Assembly (NCBI GenBank): GCA_013433145.1
Contig: CM024175.1
Span: 1,491,016-1,555,015 of the forward strand
Direction: 5' to 3'
DNA from: Ascaris suum
Taxonomy: Eukaryota; Nematoda; Chromadorea; Rhabditida; Ascarididae
DNA: 64,000 bases
The position numbers and the translations under genes were made by a program. The notes below the pieces were generated by a model. That model ran no database searches. It saw only the letters and a program-made list of their open reading frames with translations, and was not told the origin of the DNA. Below are positions 1 through 13,848 of the stretch, piece after piece (within the stretch, counting starts at the first letter, position 1; every line of letters begins with the position of its first letter).

Positions 1-355
1 CAAACCAGATAATCCCGCTGAGGACAGCTTTCAATTCTAGCTTAGTGTAGTTCAATCATTTAAAAGCCTATATCAGAAGAGATCATATACCTCGCATCTA
101 AGAGGGACTATAAACGCGGAAAAATTTGACAGAGGCCGACCGTAACACTTCTAAGATGTTTCAACAAATATGCATATATTGAGTGCATTGTTTGCGTCTT
201 CACATTTCCTCTCATATGTTGTGCTATTCTATTCTCAAATTTTCAAATAGTTATCCTCACTATCCCTCTCGGTATGTCATCCTCGCTTTACGTTACGTCA
301 TATGCAAATAAGTCACTTTTACTATCACCAAATTTACCCCAAAATGATCGCATTA

Positions 356-3300
356 CTAGTCGTCAACAAGATCAAAAGGAATCCTTGTTGTATTCTGACT
401 TATAATTCTTTTCGTGCTGGAGAAGAGAGAAAATATCTCTGATTTATGTGGATGTTGTTACTTTCAGTGGGTGAGAAAAGAGGCACGAAGCAATAACCTC
501 ACATGGAAACCAATTTCATATGAAAGGAGAGAAAGGAAGCCGACAACTACCAAACGAATACGGATGAATTTCGTTTATTACCGTTAAAGAATCACAACGA
601 ACAATTAACATCTCAATGAACTACTACGATTCATAACCGTTTCTCCTTTAACACGCTATTCGTCCGATGTCCGTATAAAGGCGTCGTTTCGCACACGAAC
701 CAGAAGTTCTAATGAATTTATCCACATTGAACAAGTTCATTGTGCTATCGGCGAGATGATAAGTTACAATTTCCAGCACAAGCAAACTCTCCAATTACAT
801 AACTTACTTTGAATTGGAGTGTCGCTCTATGTGGCACATTGGGCACGACAAGTACTGGTTTTTTGAATCGAGCCAGTAATGGACGTACATCTCCATAGGC
901 TGCTTTTAATGTGACCGTTGCATGCTCCTTCACATTTTGGTTTCCTTCCGAACATGCCAGCTAAAACACACATTAGCTGCATAGACAAATTCTTTTTCAG
1001 CATTCCCACGACAGTCGCTTAAGTGATAAAACATCATATAACCGTAAAATGCTTGCTCTGAGGAGTAATAAAATTTAGACGATAAGACACGAATACAAAA
1101 GAAGGCAAGTAATGGAACAACCTTTTGATAAGACTATCAGAAATATTCAAATATTAGTCCCTTTTGCTGCACAAACTCTAACCACAACATAGTCGATTGA
1201 TAAAGCCAGCAATCAGATATGCCGAAGGAAGAGTAACCACGCTCAAAACAGATGCGCACACCTTGCACTTGCAAGCACTCTGTCAAGGTATAAAAGGATA
1301 GAATATATTCTCCTCTATCGCTTTCTAATCACTCATTCCATTCTCTTTTCTTTAAATCGCAAAATGGTTCGCGACACCACCATTTTGCACTCCTATTTTA
1401 AAATATGACATCGCAAAAAAAAAACTACAGGAATTTCATAAGGAGAGAGCAGGAGGATAGCAGGATGAACTGTGCATGCAGGTTCATCCTTCCTTCTCAT
1501 TTCTCATTCTTAGCGAACAGAGGCAACGATCTGGACACATCTGAGGATGAATGGGAGCCTGAAGTGAGAAAGAAGAGACTAATTCTCCTTTTCCACCCTC
1601 ATGTCTCCCAGTACTGTTACACAAAGACGCAAAAATATCCAGCGCCAAAAACAAAATGATTACACAGCGACATAATGCAAGCGGCTGCAATCGACTTTCC
1701 CTTTAAAATAAGCACAAAGAGATCCAAAAATACATAGCCACTCTCCGTTCTTTTGCCAGGAGATCAGAAAGAAAAAAAACACTGACCATTAGATCTTAAA
1801 TATAGCAACAAAGGAAATAGAACAGAAACGAAAAAAAAAAAAGAAAAATTACCTGAGCAAGAGCAGAACATTTACCTGAATCAGTCGACAATTTCCGTGG
1901 AAAACTAATGTGTCGAAAGGTAGCACTTTGAACTCAACAATGAGGAAAGCTAATTTCAACTCAGAATGGTTAACTCTTGTAGGAAGGAAATACGCATAAC
2001 TGATTAAGCATTGTTTTATATAGTCGTAATTGATAATAAATCGTATAAAGAATGAATAAATTATGGATGACTTCATAAATACTCTCTTCTATAATTTATA
2101 AATTAAACTATATGCATGCAAACGTCAAATATAAATGAAAATAAATTCAAATATAAGAAATTATAATGCCACGAGTTATCGCATTTAGACATTTTCGAAT
2201 GCTATAAACAACTATAAAATAGGCGATGATATTCGAAACGATGCTAAGAACTATGGAGTTGTTGTTGTGAAGATAAAAGTTCAAAGGTCATCAAATGTGA
2301 TTGGCTTTTCAATCAGCTATATTCTATTCGCAATATTATTATAAAATTAAAAAAAAAAAATTTAAATATTTTGGCTGAAGAGAAAAACGTTAACTGACGA
2401 AGCAAATGAATCGCAAATGAATGCTCTAGAAGCAAAAATCTTCGAATTATTCGAAACGAAGCAACGCAATTGGCAGCGAAAACAATATCAACTATTCATT
2501 GAGTATTAAGTGGCAAGTCTAACGCATATTACTCGAATAATCTTATGACAGCTCGAATTATAGTGTATTCGAATTGAACGACTTAAATTAGATTGTTGCA
2601 AATCTTCCCGTTCTCCATTTATTCCCCTCTTTTATCGTGATTTATTCTATCTGGGTAGTAGTAATCGAAAATAATTAGCAATAATCTCGAATACCAAATC
2701 GATCTACACGAAACTCATCATCTTCCTAATTAATCATCCCATCAATCAACCATAAATACCCTAAGTAAAAGTATAGCAAAAGAAAATTGTCATAGTGCGG
2801 CAACTCGTGGCGTTCATTGAATCATATTCTTATATAAATTTCTGCATATAAAGTGCCCTTAAAATAACCTCAATATCGACCGAAGTTTCCCACTCAGTCG
2901 CCTCTGAGTTTGCCTCATTTGCGTGGATAACACCATATACTCCCAGTGCAGTCACCAAAATCTCGCGGTTCACAATAAACCTTAACATATATAGGTGCAA
3001 AATATAAATATCACATATTCATAATGCATATAATGACTATAACAGCATTCTTTTTGGATTTTATAAGTTAGAAAAATATATTATTTCAATATTAGTGAAA
3101 ACGATGGAAAATAAGATAGAGGATAGAGGCTTCTGCTGTCGATTGGTAGACAGTAACGTTTCGCCATATATCCGCGCAAATTTGGATTCACGAGTGCATT
3201 TTCAGTGCTCTTTGTCGATACTTCACAATCTATTTATGCACGTTCAAAACTGCGGTGTTTCGGGATCCGATCCGCTCTCGTTCCACATTAAATCATTTCA

Positions 3301-6300
3301 TGCAAAACACTAAATCCTTGCTATTATAATCGATGAGCTGTTATGCAAAAACGAATGGGAACATGATCGTGATTCGAAATGAAAGGATAGCAGCATTCAA
3401 GTGTATTTTCCTATGCATCTCGACCTTAATGTAATTGTGCCTTCAGTATGGATGATCTAATCGTTACGTTGATTAAAGGACGACTCAAATATATTTCAAA
3501 GATATTTCCTACTACAACAAAAAGTGTTTGGCGCTAAAAATTCCAAAGCACAGTAAAATTCATGATACGTCTTCTTAACTACAAAACAATTAGTGAGTGC
3601 CTATTATTCTTTCCGTTATATTCGGCCCATCGAAGGAACTACATGCCTCCCTAACGAATTTTCTAACTCCCTCATTCCAATTTTTTTCTTTGAATTTCGG
3701 TTGCACTTAACGAATAAATGCAAAAACTATAAGAGCCAAAACGTGCCGAAAGCCAGCGAAACTTTATAGCCACAAATGGGTCTTCATTATAGAAGGGTAG
3801 CATTTCTGACTTTTGCGATGAAACGTCAAATTCGCTCCCAAAAATACTCCAGCAATCCGCAAGTCTTGTCGACACGGCTGCTATATCTTTGCCCACTGAT
3901 TCCTCAAGATCAGTCTTAACTTTATGCGATAAAACGGTGAAACTTTTCAACTGCTCACGTCTTTTCATTCGCCGACTGAATCAACCGCAGCTAGAAGACA
4001 GAGCGACCGTACTTTCACAGAACATGAAACGTCCGACAGAATCTCGACGAGCATAGAAGAGTTTTCTAAGGAACAAAGTCAGTGCTAATAAAATATAAAT
4101 GAAGCCAATGCAAAAAGCATCTCAAAAGAGGATAAGAAAACGATGCAATATGAATGTGAAGGCAAGCGAAAGTACCATTTTTGTTCGATACGATCGTATC
4201 TTTTAAACACCCTGTGAATGCTCTAAGTATGAATTGTATCTCGTATCAATGCATATAGCCATCTCCTTACTATTCATACCTAGGATCAATGTCATCAGTG
4301 ACTTAGAGCATCGTCATACACCCACATGCATTTTTCACAAACAACCTCGACAACTTTGCTCAAATTGTAATTTGCAACATTTGTAAATCTAACAGAAAGG
4401 ATTCAAATGGCACTGGAAAGTGCTTCACTCACAAAACATCACCGGCAACTCATAATTCATTTTGAAACGATTACCTCAAACTGACTCAATGCATTCGGAT
4501 TAGGCGTAAGAAACTAAGCGCTAAAGAATAAACTAATACGAATATAATGATCAATTCAACGTTATGACAATATAATTCTGCCCATAAACGAGAGAGATAA
4601 CGTAAGCCAACAATATTACTGCAAAATATTCAAATATTGCCACAACGTCCACTTCGATAGTTATTCGCTATTTCTATTTGATACTTCTGCAATAGTCACT
4701 CTATTTTGCTACTAGAAAAGCATTCATTAAAAATATAGCCACAACACGCACAATCCTATATTCACCTAACAAAATCACGTTTTCAATAGAGCTATAAGGG
4801 GTATGAATTCCCACTCTCGAAAGAAACTCTTTCTCATAATTATATTTCTTTTCCAACAGTTCAATATTTAAACGTCGAAAGTCAAATAAAATTAAAAAAA
4901 CCTCAATAACTAAAATTATATTTTCCTCCTACTTTATAATAAATACCTGGAAGAAACATTTGTGAACAATTATGCGATACTTTCCCTCATCAATGCCCTG
5001 AACATTTCAACAAAAGCACGATGAGCCATTTTTTATGCTTTGATTACCTCGTTCATTTATCAACACGGTTGGTCACTTAAAATGCCAAAAATATGAACCG
5101 AATGTGGATCTTGACGCAATTCTTAGTGATAGGAGATTACTGCAATCCTGCCAATACCGGAATATGACCGTCAACAAGAAATCTGCTGCCCTCTGCATCA
5201 AATCATCGTTACCAACAAATCGCTATCTACTTAGTGGATTACACATGTCGTCATTATCGCTTCGAATCCACGATTACCTGTTAACATGTGCGCTACGTTA
5301 AAAGTAAATCCTGGATCACTTGCGAAAAATTTGTGAACAACCAAATTTTCAAAGAAAGCTGAAAACTGCATCAATCGGAGGCGCATATCGCGACCCGAAA
5401 TAGTTCACAAAAAACACAAATATATCCTAACGAATTCTACTCAACGTTCGACATAGAAGACAAACAATGCATGAAGAGTAATTTGCATTGTTTACTAACA
5501 GTCGCATTCGCAAATAAGTGGAATGGCACAATATAGAAACTAGAACAATAAGCATCTTCTCCAGTGCTTTTCCAACTAGCACTTAGTTAGCTGCACAAAA
5601 TGAAGAAAAAAAAAACCATGTGTTCTAAAGTTTTCTGTCTTGTAACAACTGGCCAATTCTATAAATCCTCAAATTGCAATTTCAGGTCACCTTCATGAAA
5701 ACAGAATTTGGGGAAAACTATATGGTTTATGTTACATCAGTTGAAATTCCTTCACTTTAATTTTTTCCGTTTCAAAGGCCGAAATTATAGGAGAGAAAAA
5801 TATATACGCAAATAAAACGAAGAAGAAATTGCACGATGCGCTTTTTTTTTCGAAAGCAAACAAAACAGCGTTTACTCCGACCATTGGATGTGCATTTTCA
5901 TTCATCGTGTCAACCAATCCACAATTCTATAAACACTGAGGAATATATGCGGCCATCGTAAATAATTTTTTTTTTTGAGACAAAAGGAAAAAATTACCAA
6001 ATGCTGCTACGCATTTTCTTGCACGGATTCTTCGACAGAGTGAGGAATCGCTTCACGATATGCTTCGAACGACCCAAACATCTGCGCTCTAAATTCAGCA
6101 ATCTGTATCACCAATAACTAACATTTTATATCGATCAATACCGACACTTTATACTCCTCCTTTCCCTTCAAGAAATAAGCGACTCAATGGATGCACGAAT
6201 AATCCGATCGGATCGTATTTTGGAAGTATTCTGGATAATACGCACAGGCAAATGTGATGCCCCATGACCACGAAGACGATTCTAGATGTAGGAGAGGAAG

Positions 6301-9300
6301 GAGGACAGGAAGGGAAAAGGAAGGGGCAGGGACAGGCGAAAAGAAGAAGAGAAAAATGGAAAGTCCATTGTATTCAGCAGCGTGAAGAATCTCACAATTG
6401 GCTTTGTTTACCAGCTTCTGGCATTCTATTTACTCTCCGCCCCGCTCCTATGAAACTCACTTATTTGATCACGTTTGCGCGACCATTCAGCAAAGATCAT
6501 TTGCCTCCTTACTTCCCTCGATTGCTTTCATGAATTCTACCTTATCTTATACGTTCTTCCATGAAATCTCTTCGATAACAACATACAACTGCTTGACGAT
6601 GCGCACAAAAAATGAGGAAATAAGACGTTGAAAACGACTTTAGGCAAGATTGTTAATTTGGAAGCACCAATAAAACAAACCCTAAATAATAAGAAGCAAG
6701 CATTTTATAATATCATGATAAATAATCGTGCAGCACCTACAATATCAACAGGCAGCGCGTCTCCCTCTATCTCGAAATGCTCAGAATTTGTCGCTAAAAC
6801 AATCTAGCGTTTTTCACGAAAACACCTGATAGAGAGAAAGTGCAGGAGAGGTGAAGGAAAGAGGAGAAAGAAATCTTGTAGTAGTTGTACGATGTTCTAT
6901 AAACTTCAGTTGTAGTTATTATTCTAACCGAAGAAAGCAAATGAATAAACTCACCAGCGGTAAGGAATGGTAGAGAAAGCGATGGACGTACAGTAGAAGA
7001 GAGATATCGAAAAAGTATACCGATTTCCTGGTCTGTTAACATCCCACTATTCGCTAAAAACAACATGTTCAGTAGCACTTGTTACTGAGACAATGCCGTA
7101 ACAGTATAAAGGGAAAGCAAGTCAACGGCAGGATTGGTCTATGCACCATAGTCTGCAAGGCAGTTAGCGCTCTGATGACCAGCTATCATAAGTCTCTAGT
7201 TATTACTGCTAAGAAAAGCTATCATCTTCAAAGAGAACGAGATTTAGCGAGACGATTTAACCGGATCAAGGACAGCATTTTTCCAATTCTCTGTTCGCAA
7301 CCATTCAGCGATAAAATGATCGAATCCGGTTAACGACCGGATTCGATAGCAGATGCAGAGTTTTCACCAAAGAAAAGAGCGCTTGATACGATGACTAGTG
7401 GTCAAGGGAAAACGAGGGCATCTCTGATCTCATCTCAAAAATTGAACTGAAATGGCCTACGTGAAATCGTGAAGTTGATGATCTTTCAAATTATTGCTAT
7501 AATTTAATGTCATTTTAAAATTTTTTGCATGCGGGATGCGTCCCATAATTTTTTATTGCCTTGACTAAATTTGTTAGCGAATCATTATAAGTGTCATCTC
7601 TATGAAGCGCATCCCTTTCCAAGTGAGATAAAAAGAAAAAAAACAGAAAAAAAAAGACAAACAAACACTGCCATCCCCCCTGTTTCGTGTTAACGTGGAT
7701 CAAAAACGAATGATGCTGGATGCTACGTGAAGCAACATTATCCTATTCTACTTTGTTTTACCCCTTTAGGAAATGAAACAAGTTCATAGCACTTGATCTT
7801 TAATCACAAGATCAACTGAATCAACTGAAAAAAATAATCTTTTTCTATCGTTCCAAGCGAACATTCTATAAAGACAGACTGAATGAAGCACAACAAACGA
7901 TTATATGCCTCAACATAAGCTAGCTATATCTATTTAGCAAAATAAGTCCCCACATAACCTCTACCAACGGACCTCAATAAAATGGAGTGATGTGCACAAC
8001 TAAGATCATGAATGGGTATGATTATCGATGAACTTATACAAACAATAATTTCACTCACCAACTTCACCAAATTCATCGACACTCATTGTTGGAAAGCGAA
8101 CCGCGTTGAATATATCGCCCAATATTTCCCTTTTCTGCTGTGGCGTTGCTGCCTCAATGCCCTTACGAATGCATTCCTAAATCAGCTATTCCCTCTATTA
8201 TATGATTGATTCCCCTTTCACTTCCTTTCGAAGAAAAAATGTAACTTTCCATTCGCCACTTTGAAACCAAAAGTTTCTGACCTCATTATTTGGACGCTGT
8301 TTACAATTTTTTCTCTCCACACTTTACACCATATTTTTCACTCAAAAATCTAAATTTGCCGTAAGAGGGGAATTGCCGTAATACATGCGGCAGAGGTGTC
8401 CCTCCTCGAAGAAAGGAGACAACAACCGTGAGTCGAAACAAAGTAACTATATAAATGACTAAGATAACTAGAGGACTTCTACCAATGAAGGTAAATGGGA
8501 TGGCTATGTGTATCAGTGAAAAAGGGAAAATTCCACGTGATCAGAAGTTCTAGCCTGCAATAAGCTGCAATCGACGTTATACGGCACTTTCTCTGATATA
8601 AACTGTAATATCATGATCAAACTTACCAATTTCCCAATCATAATATCGATCACAGTAAGGCAAAAATATTACAAAAGTATAATCAATAAAACTAAAATTG
8701 AAATTAAATGACATACAGCATCTGCCCACGCACATACAGCACGAAAGATCATGATCTCGTCTGATGGAGTCAATTCGGATCGCTCGACGATTGTTTTCAA
8801 TGTCTCTCTGTTCAGTTTTGTTATCGCTAAAATAATATAATCACTCACAACATCAACAGTAATAATGAAACAAAAGAAATGAGTAATAATCTCCAAAAAA
8901 AAAACAACTCTACTAAATTAGGTTACAATGATGTGGATAATCACCACACAGTAGATCAGAAGAGAATGTTCTTTTTTTAGAGCAGCAAAACGAATAAACT
9001 ACCAAAGAAACATGACGCGAATATACGAACGATCGTTTCAGAGGAAATAACAGAACTAATATCAAAATTACGGCTTATCTAATTATCGATATTTACAGGA
9101 GGGAGAAGAGGAGTGTGGTAAGATAGACGAAGAGGAAAAGGTGGGGAAGGGAAACGAAAACGAAAAAGATATGGATCGAACGGCAAATTTATGAGAACCT
9201 TGTTTTCCAGATATTTTTGTGCTGTGAATTTTTCAGCTTTTAATACTACTTACCCATTAAAAAAAAACACAATCACTTCTCTGATTTGGAATGCCGTTTT

Positions 9301-11825
9301 CTGCATTGAAAAACGCAAATATTAACTTCCTTATACTAGTAAGCATATTTGAAGATGAAAATGAAAAGAAATTGAATAAAATTTAAATAACTTCACAATA
9401 AATGTTTAAAAATTAATAAGAATATTTTTTTCGCGTCTTAAATATGCAATATGTGAATGCAGATTTCCGGCTGCGGTAATGCAACCAACTTCACTTCAAA
9501 TAATTCATCGCAATTTGTCCCATATTGCGTCTAACTTGTCTCAATCACAGTATCGACAATTCATCGATTGAAATCTATTTACGCTATAACAACTCGTCAA
9601 CGTCTTCCATATAAAACTTCAAACTATCAAAGAAAAAAGTTTTCAAAACTTATCAAAGAAAAAAAAATCACTAACAATCAGAAGACAACGCGCCATCCGT
9701 CTCACTATCGATAACATCAAAGCATTTGCGCATAAGTTCATCGGAGCAATGTTTCTTGGCTTGTTCAAGCAATGCAACGGCCACTGCTGGTGCGATATCG
9801 CCGAGCAACATTATGCATGCATTCTCCAATTGTGGTACTTCGAATTTACGTGCTGAAATAATTAATTATTGAAGGTAACATCATTTCAGCATTAGATGAT
9901 GATCTAGAGCCTATTAGTAAGTAAAATTGAAACTCATACTGTGCAAAGTTATAATCAGTATTATGTGGTCTTAGGAATACTAATCGACACTAGACAGTGT
10001 CAACGATACATCAATGCAGTAGTAAATGCTACTAACGGTACAGGTTATAAATTTAAAAAATGAGATCACCTGCATAGAGTGTATCGAGAACCACTGAATC
10101 GTCAACGTTGATTGATTCGGGTTCAAAATCCGAATAGAGAAAATCGATTATCGCAGCGAACGAAATTGGATTAACGTCAGGATATTCGAGTACCAAAAGA
10201 TGTGCATTATCGCCAGCTGCTGCAAAGGTGTGCATGAAGTGAAGATATGAAACAAGTCGATCGAGAAACAAAATGATCAAGCGTTATATAATTCTTTTAC
10301 AGCCGTCTGGAAATTTTCCTCCGCAGGTAGCTGAAATGCCAACAATCCAATTAGCAAATTAATTTGAATCCCTCATATATTCAAGACCGTAGAATGCTTG
10401 CTTGGCACAGATATTTTGACGCGATTCTGGGATATTTGGGAATGAAGTAATAGTGCTGACGTATTCAAAGGAAGAATGGCTTTATTTGAAATCTACTGGC
10501 TAGAAAATATGAGCACATTGCTACTCTCACAAAAACTGTGGAAGCTTGAGAGGCGGAGATAATATCGCAATGAACAATGAATGCCGCATATGGAAGGTAA
10601 GGCAATTTCATAGACAGCAACCTTCAGAAAGTAACAAGTGGCCAAATGCTGCCCCTTGGAGTTGCAATATTTGGTTTTCAATGCATTGGCGAAAGGTAGG
10701 AGGAGGAGAGAGAAGAAGGAAGTCATAGTGATTAGTGGACGAACAGAATTCTGAACCGCTTCAAATCGCCATTAAATTTCATCAACGAGAAAACAACGCT
10801 TCCAAAAACGGCAAAATTTTATTCATTACAACTTTCCTTGCTTCCTTTTCCACAATGTCGATGAGACATTAAATACTGTAATGTTTTATCGCTCTAATAT
10901 ATGGCATTCTTGAAAAACGTTGCTGATGAAACTCAAATTCAACGTAAAATCTATGTACTCTTACATTTATAGCTCACATTTTGTTCTTGCCATAACAGTG
11001 ATACTTTCCGACTGTTGAATAAGTGCTAACAGCTGTGGTTTTAATTTAAAAAAACGCCACAAGAAGTACCTGGCTTGCGTTTTTTTGCCGGTGGTATACC
11101 TTGCTCCAACTCAAAGAACGTCTTCTCAAATGCCTTTGAACCAGCCGCCAGAACAGCTCGATGTGCCCGAAGGATCTGAAAACGTGTTTCGATTAGAGTG
11201 GCCATTCCGGAAAGATCCACAACAAATTATCACCTTTCATTGGTACTTCATTTCCAATAGGGATAATTAAACTGCTAGTTGATGACTCAAATTTTGATGT
11301 CAACGCCAACAAATATCAAATGCATATGGGCGAATAGATTAAAACGGGATTTGCCGTCTGATAAGCAATTCTAGAACGATAGATTTTTTTGAGCAGTAAA
11401 GAACCCGGTGTTAGATTTATGTTCGGATTATCGAATTGCAAGAAAAAGAAAGTGCTCATTGTAAAACGTTTCAGAAATAAGCCGAGAGAAGATAACGCAT
11501 CGAAATGTATGCAGCTATGCATCATTTACTTGAACAACTTAAGTGAATCGACCTCCTTCCAATCATATAAATTAGCCATGTGAAGCAATGAATCTTTTGG
11601 TGTTAATACTCAGAGAAGTAAAGTTTAATTTATAGGTAATCCTTTCATTAAAAAACAAACCAAAGCACTTTAGATTGGGGATTATGCGACTGATATACAC
11701 GTGTGTGATATCGACGCGCATAAGCAAATATTTACCCCATATAAAGGAATGCACTGCTTTGCGAGGCTTTCAAATGTCCTCGAACGATAACTTTTCGACT
11801 GCTCCCACATATTTCGATTAATTCG

Positions 11826-11896
<71 letters not shown>

Positions 11897-12418
11897 AAAT
11901 ACATTCATAATGATTAAATATAGTAAACTGTAAAATTACAAAAGGCCATTTTTGCATCGCTTTCGAGAGAACAGTTTTTTTTCTCCAGTCGTGCCCTTCT
12001 TTTTATGGGTATTTTCATACATCATTTCCGCAACCGTTAAAATCTTTGTGTAATATTTATTTATTTTTTGTTATTTATTGAGTATGAATAAACGCTACTT
12101 GCGCGTCATCGTGCCTCATTAATTCAAACCTATTCACAATGGGGAGAGATTTCAACTATCCATCGTTTCTTTCGAAATACTATTCTCCTGAAGAAATTGG
12201 GCGACTTCGAACTTCACTCCGCTCGCATCTTCTAAGAGGTTTTCTATAAAAAAAAAAACAAATCTAAACTAATACAAACATTTTTCAATAGGTTTTGCCA
12301 CAAAAATAGGTTCTTTTCCGTAGTACGGTTGCCTACTTCCCAAGATACGACCCGAAAAAACACTGCTGATTTTGTTCTCCCCTAAATCTTATCGACCTCA
12401 ACTTTGGCTACCTGCATG

Positions 12419-12512
<94 letters not shown>

Positions 12513-12972
12513 CGAATAAAGCGAATAATGAGTAAATAACCTTGGAATTTTGAGCTGGGCCTACATGGAACTCGACGTCGAAGCCAACACCATTCTCACG
12601 AAGTGCAATCATCCTCTCAGAAAGAGTTGGTTCTGTGTGCTGTTTCTCCTCTTCCACCTCCATATGATGCGCAGGTTCTTCTGGAGGCACTTCGTTGACC
12701 ACTACGTTGACCGCAGCTGGTACGTTATTCACGGTGGCAGTTAGGTTCACTTGAGGAAGTGGCACTGTGGTCGTTGTGTTTGTTAGATTTGCCGGTGGAG
12801 GCATGTGCATCACTGGTGGAGGAGCAACGCCGATCTGTGGAGGTGGTTGCCTGTAGGAAGCTGCCGCATAGGAAGCTCTCTGAGCAGGCGGATTGCGCGG
12901 CCGAAGAGATCTGAATTTAAAACACGATAAAATCGAATCTCTATAGTTATTTCACCTATCATCTGAACTCAT
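356..12972 (-). CDS. BTB-BACK-PHR domain protein (BTBD1/2/3/6 type), 13 exons
   Basis: Proteins of this family are usually cullin-3 ubiquitin-ligase adaptors: BTB binds cullin-3 and PHR binds the substrate. I reassembled the exons by hand (minus strand, 5' to 3'): 12956-12972, 12541-12910, 11070-11175, 10070-10219, 9676-9852, 8717-8826, 8059-8176, 6955-7053, 5998-6088, 2869-2980, 808-960, then tentatively 638-708 and 356-416. All phases agree and the product is 544 residues. Residues 1-100 are Pro/Asn-rich with a His/Glu patch. BTB is at about 103-232 (key strings FDVEFHVG, RAHRAVLAAGSKAFE, FLYSDFEPE, DTLYAARKFEVPQLENAC). BACK is at about 233-375 (SELTPSDEIMIFRAVCAWAD, FPTMSVDEF, SGMLTDQEIG). 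PHR runs from about 384 (RRCLGRSKHIVKRF, IWFIVNREILVTALGVYG, RFKKPVLVVPN). The start ATG at 12972 follows a likely trans-splice acceptor. Intron 2 (11176-12540) carries two (AT)n arrays. The PHR tail from the last two exons is shorter than in vertebrate homologues, and exon 12 adds about five residues before its YG motif, so those two exons are the weak part. Confidence 0.9.
7319..7347. repeat. Perfect 11-bp hairpin in an intron
   Basis: Arms atcgaatccgg (7319-7329) and ccggattcgat (7337-7347) are exact inverse complements around a 7-nt loop. It lies in the intron between exons 7 and 8 of the BTB-BACK-PHR gene. No function can be assigned. Confidence 0.8.
11829..11892. repeat. (AT)n microsatellite, 64 bp
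   Basis: Uninterrupted alternating AT in intron 2 of the BTB-BACK-PHR gene. The array is self-complementary and can extrude as a hairpin. Array length is likely polymorphic. Confidence 0.97.
12424..12511. repeat. (TA)n microsatellite, 88 bp
   Basis: Second uninterrupted alternating array in the same intron 2, starting about 30 nt downstream of the exon 2 donor (on the minus strand). Confidence 0.97.
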
Positions 12973-12974
12973 TA

Positions 12975-12976
12975 CT
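12975..12976 (-). promoter_or_regulatory. Likely trans-splice (spliced-leader) acceptor of the BTB-BACK-PHR gene
   Basis: On the minus strand a T-rich acceptor ending in gcttgcag stops 2 nt before the ATG at 12972. An acceptor this close to a start codon without a coding exon upstream is typical of nematode spliced-leader addition. This is inferred from position only. Confidence 0.45.
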
Positions 12977-13848
12977 GCAAGCAGAACGCTGCTGCGTTCT
13001 GAAAGTGTCGTCTTTTCAGTTCTCTACAGAAACATATCCATGAAGAAATATACATCAAAGAGAACTACCTAAAAGCACCTTCATACGTTTCTGCTCTCTT
13101 CCTTTTCGTCGTGCGACATTGCTCACGGCCTAGATACCACCTAGATTACGCGCAAATCGGTAATTCGCTGGTATAAAATTCGCATTTCGTTGCTCACGAA
13201 ATGCGCTACACCTTTTTTTTCCGACCAAATTTGCTATTGAACAAGCTATGATAGCCAAAGATTGTTTCAAAATCGTAAACCTTCATTCAGGGCTTACATA
13301 TATCAATTATCTTGATTTCATTCGTCAATTTTTTTTGTTCATTGTCACTGATGCATTTTATTGCTGTGTATTCTGAGGGCTATATCTTTATATAACATAT
13401 ACAGTCCGTGTAGAAACAGTGCCGGCTGGCTATTAAATGCATCTTTGTTTTAAACACACAACACATCATAGAACCAATGAAAGATATATCATATTTTCAT
13501 AGATTCTGTAAGTTTTTGGCGAATACCAAAAGCATTCCATCTAGTACCAATATCAAATTTAGAATCGACGCCCCCTAACATCCCGATTTTGCAGTAGGAA
13601 AAAAAATTTAATGTTTTGACCCTTTATAGAAAGAAAAAAAAATGTTTAAACCATTTATATAGTGCTAAAACGCCTCACATTAAAATTTGCTAGATCATCA
13701 CCGACCTACGTGAAGTGTATATGAATTCCAAAACGTCCATAAATTATCACGAAATTCTCATCGCAAGATAAGATGAATTGAGGAGAGCGTTCAAGTTATA
13801 ATCTGATCAGCTGGAAGAAAATACATTTTTGAAGCAGGAAAGCCATAG
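12977..13848. other. Intergenic, no supported gene
   Basis: 5' flank of the BTB-BACK-PHR gene and the presumed divergent promoter region. It is AT-rich with short broken frames. I see no RNA gene and no recognisable promoter motif. Confidence 0.5.

Noticed and set aside
3672..3968. 98-codon minus-strand frame inside the BTB-BACK-PHR gene
   Set aside because: It reads somewhat like protein but lies in the intron between exons 9 and 10, whose phases join perfectly without it.
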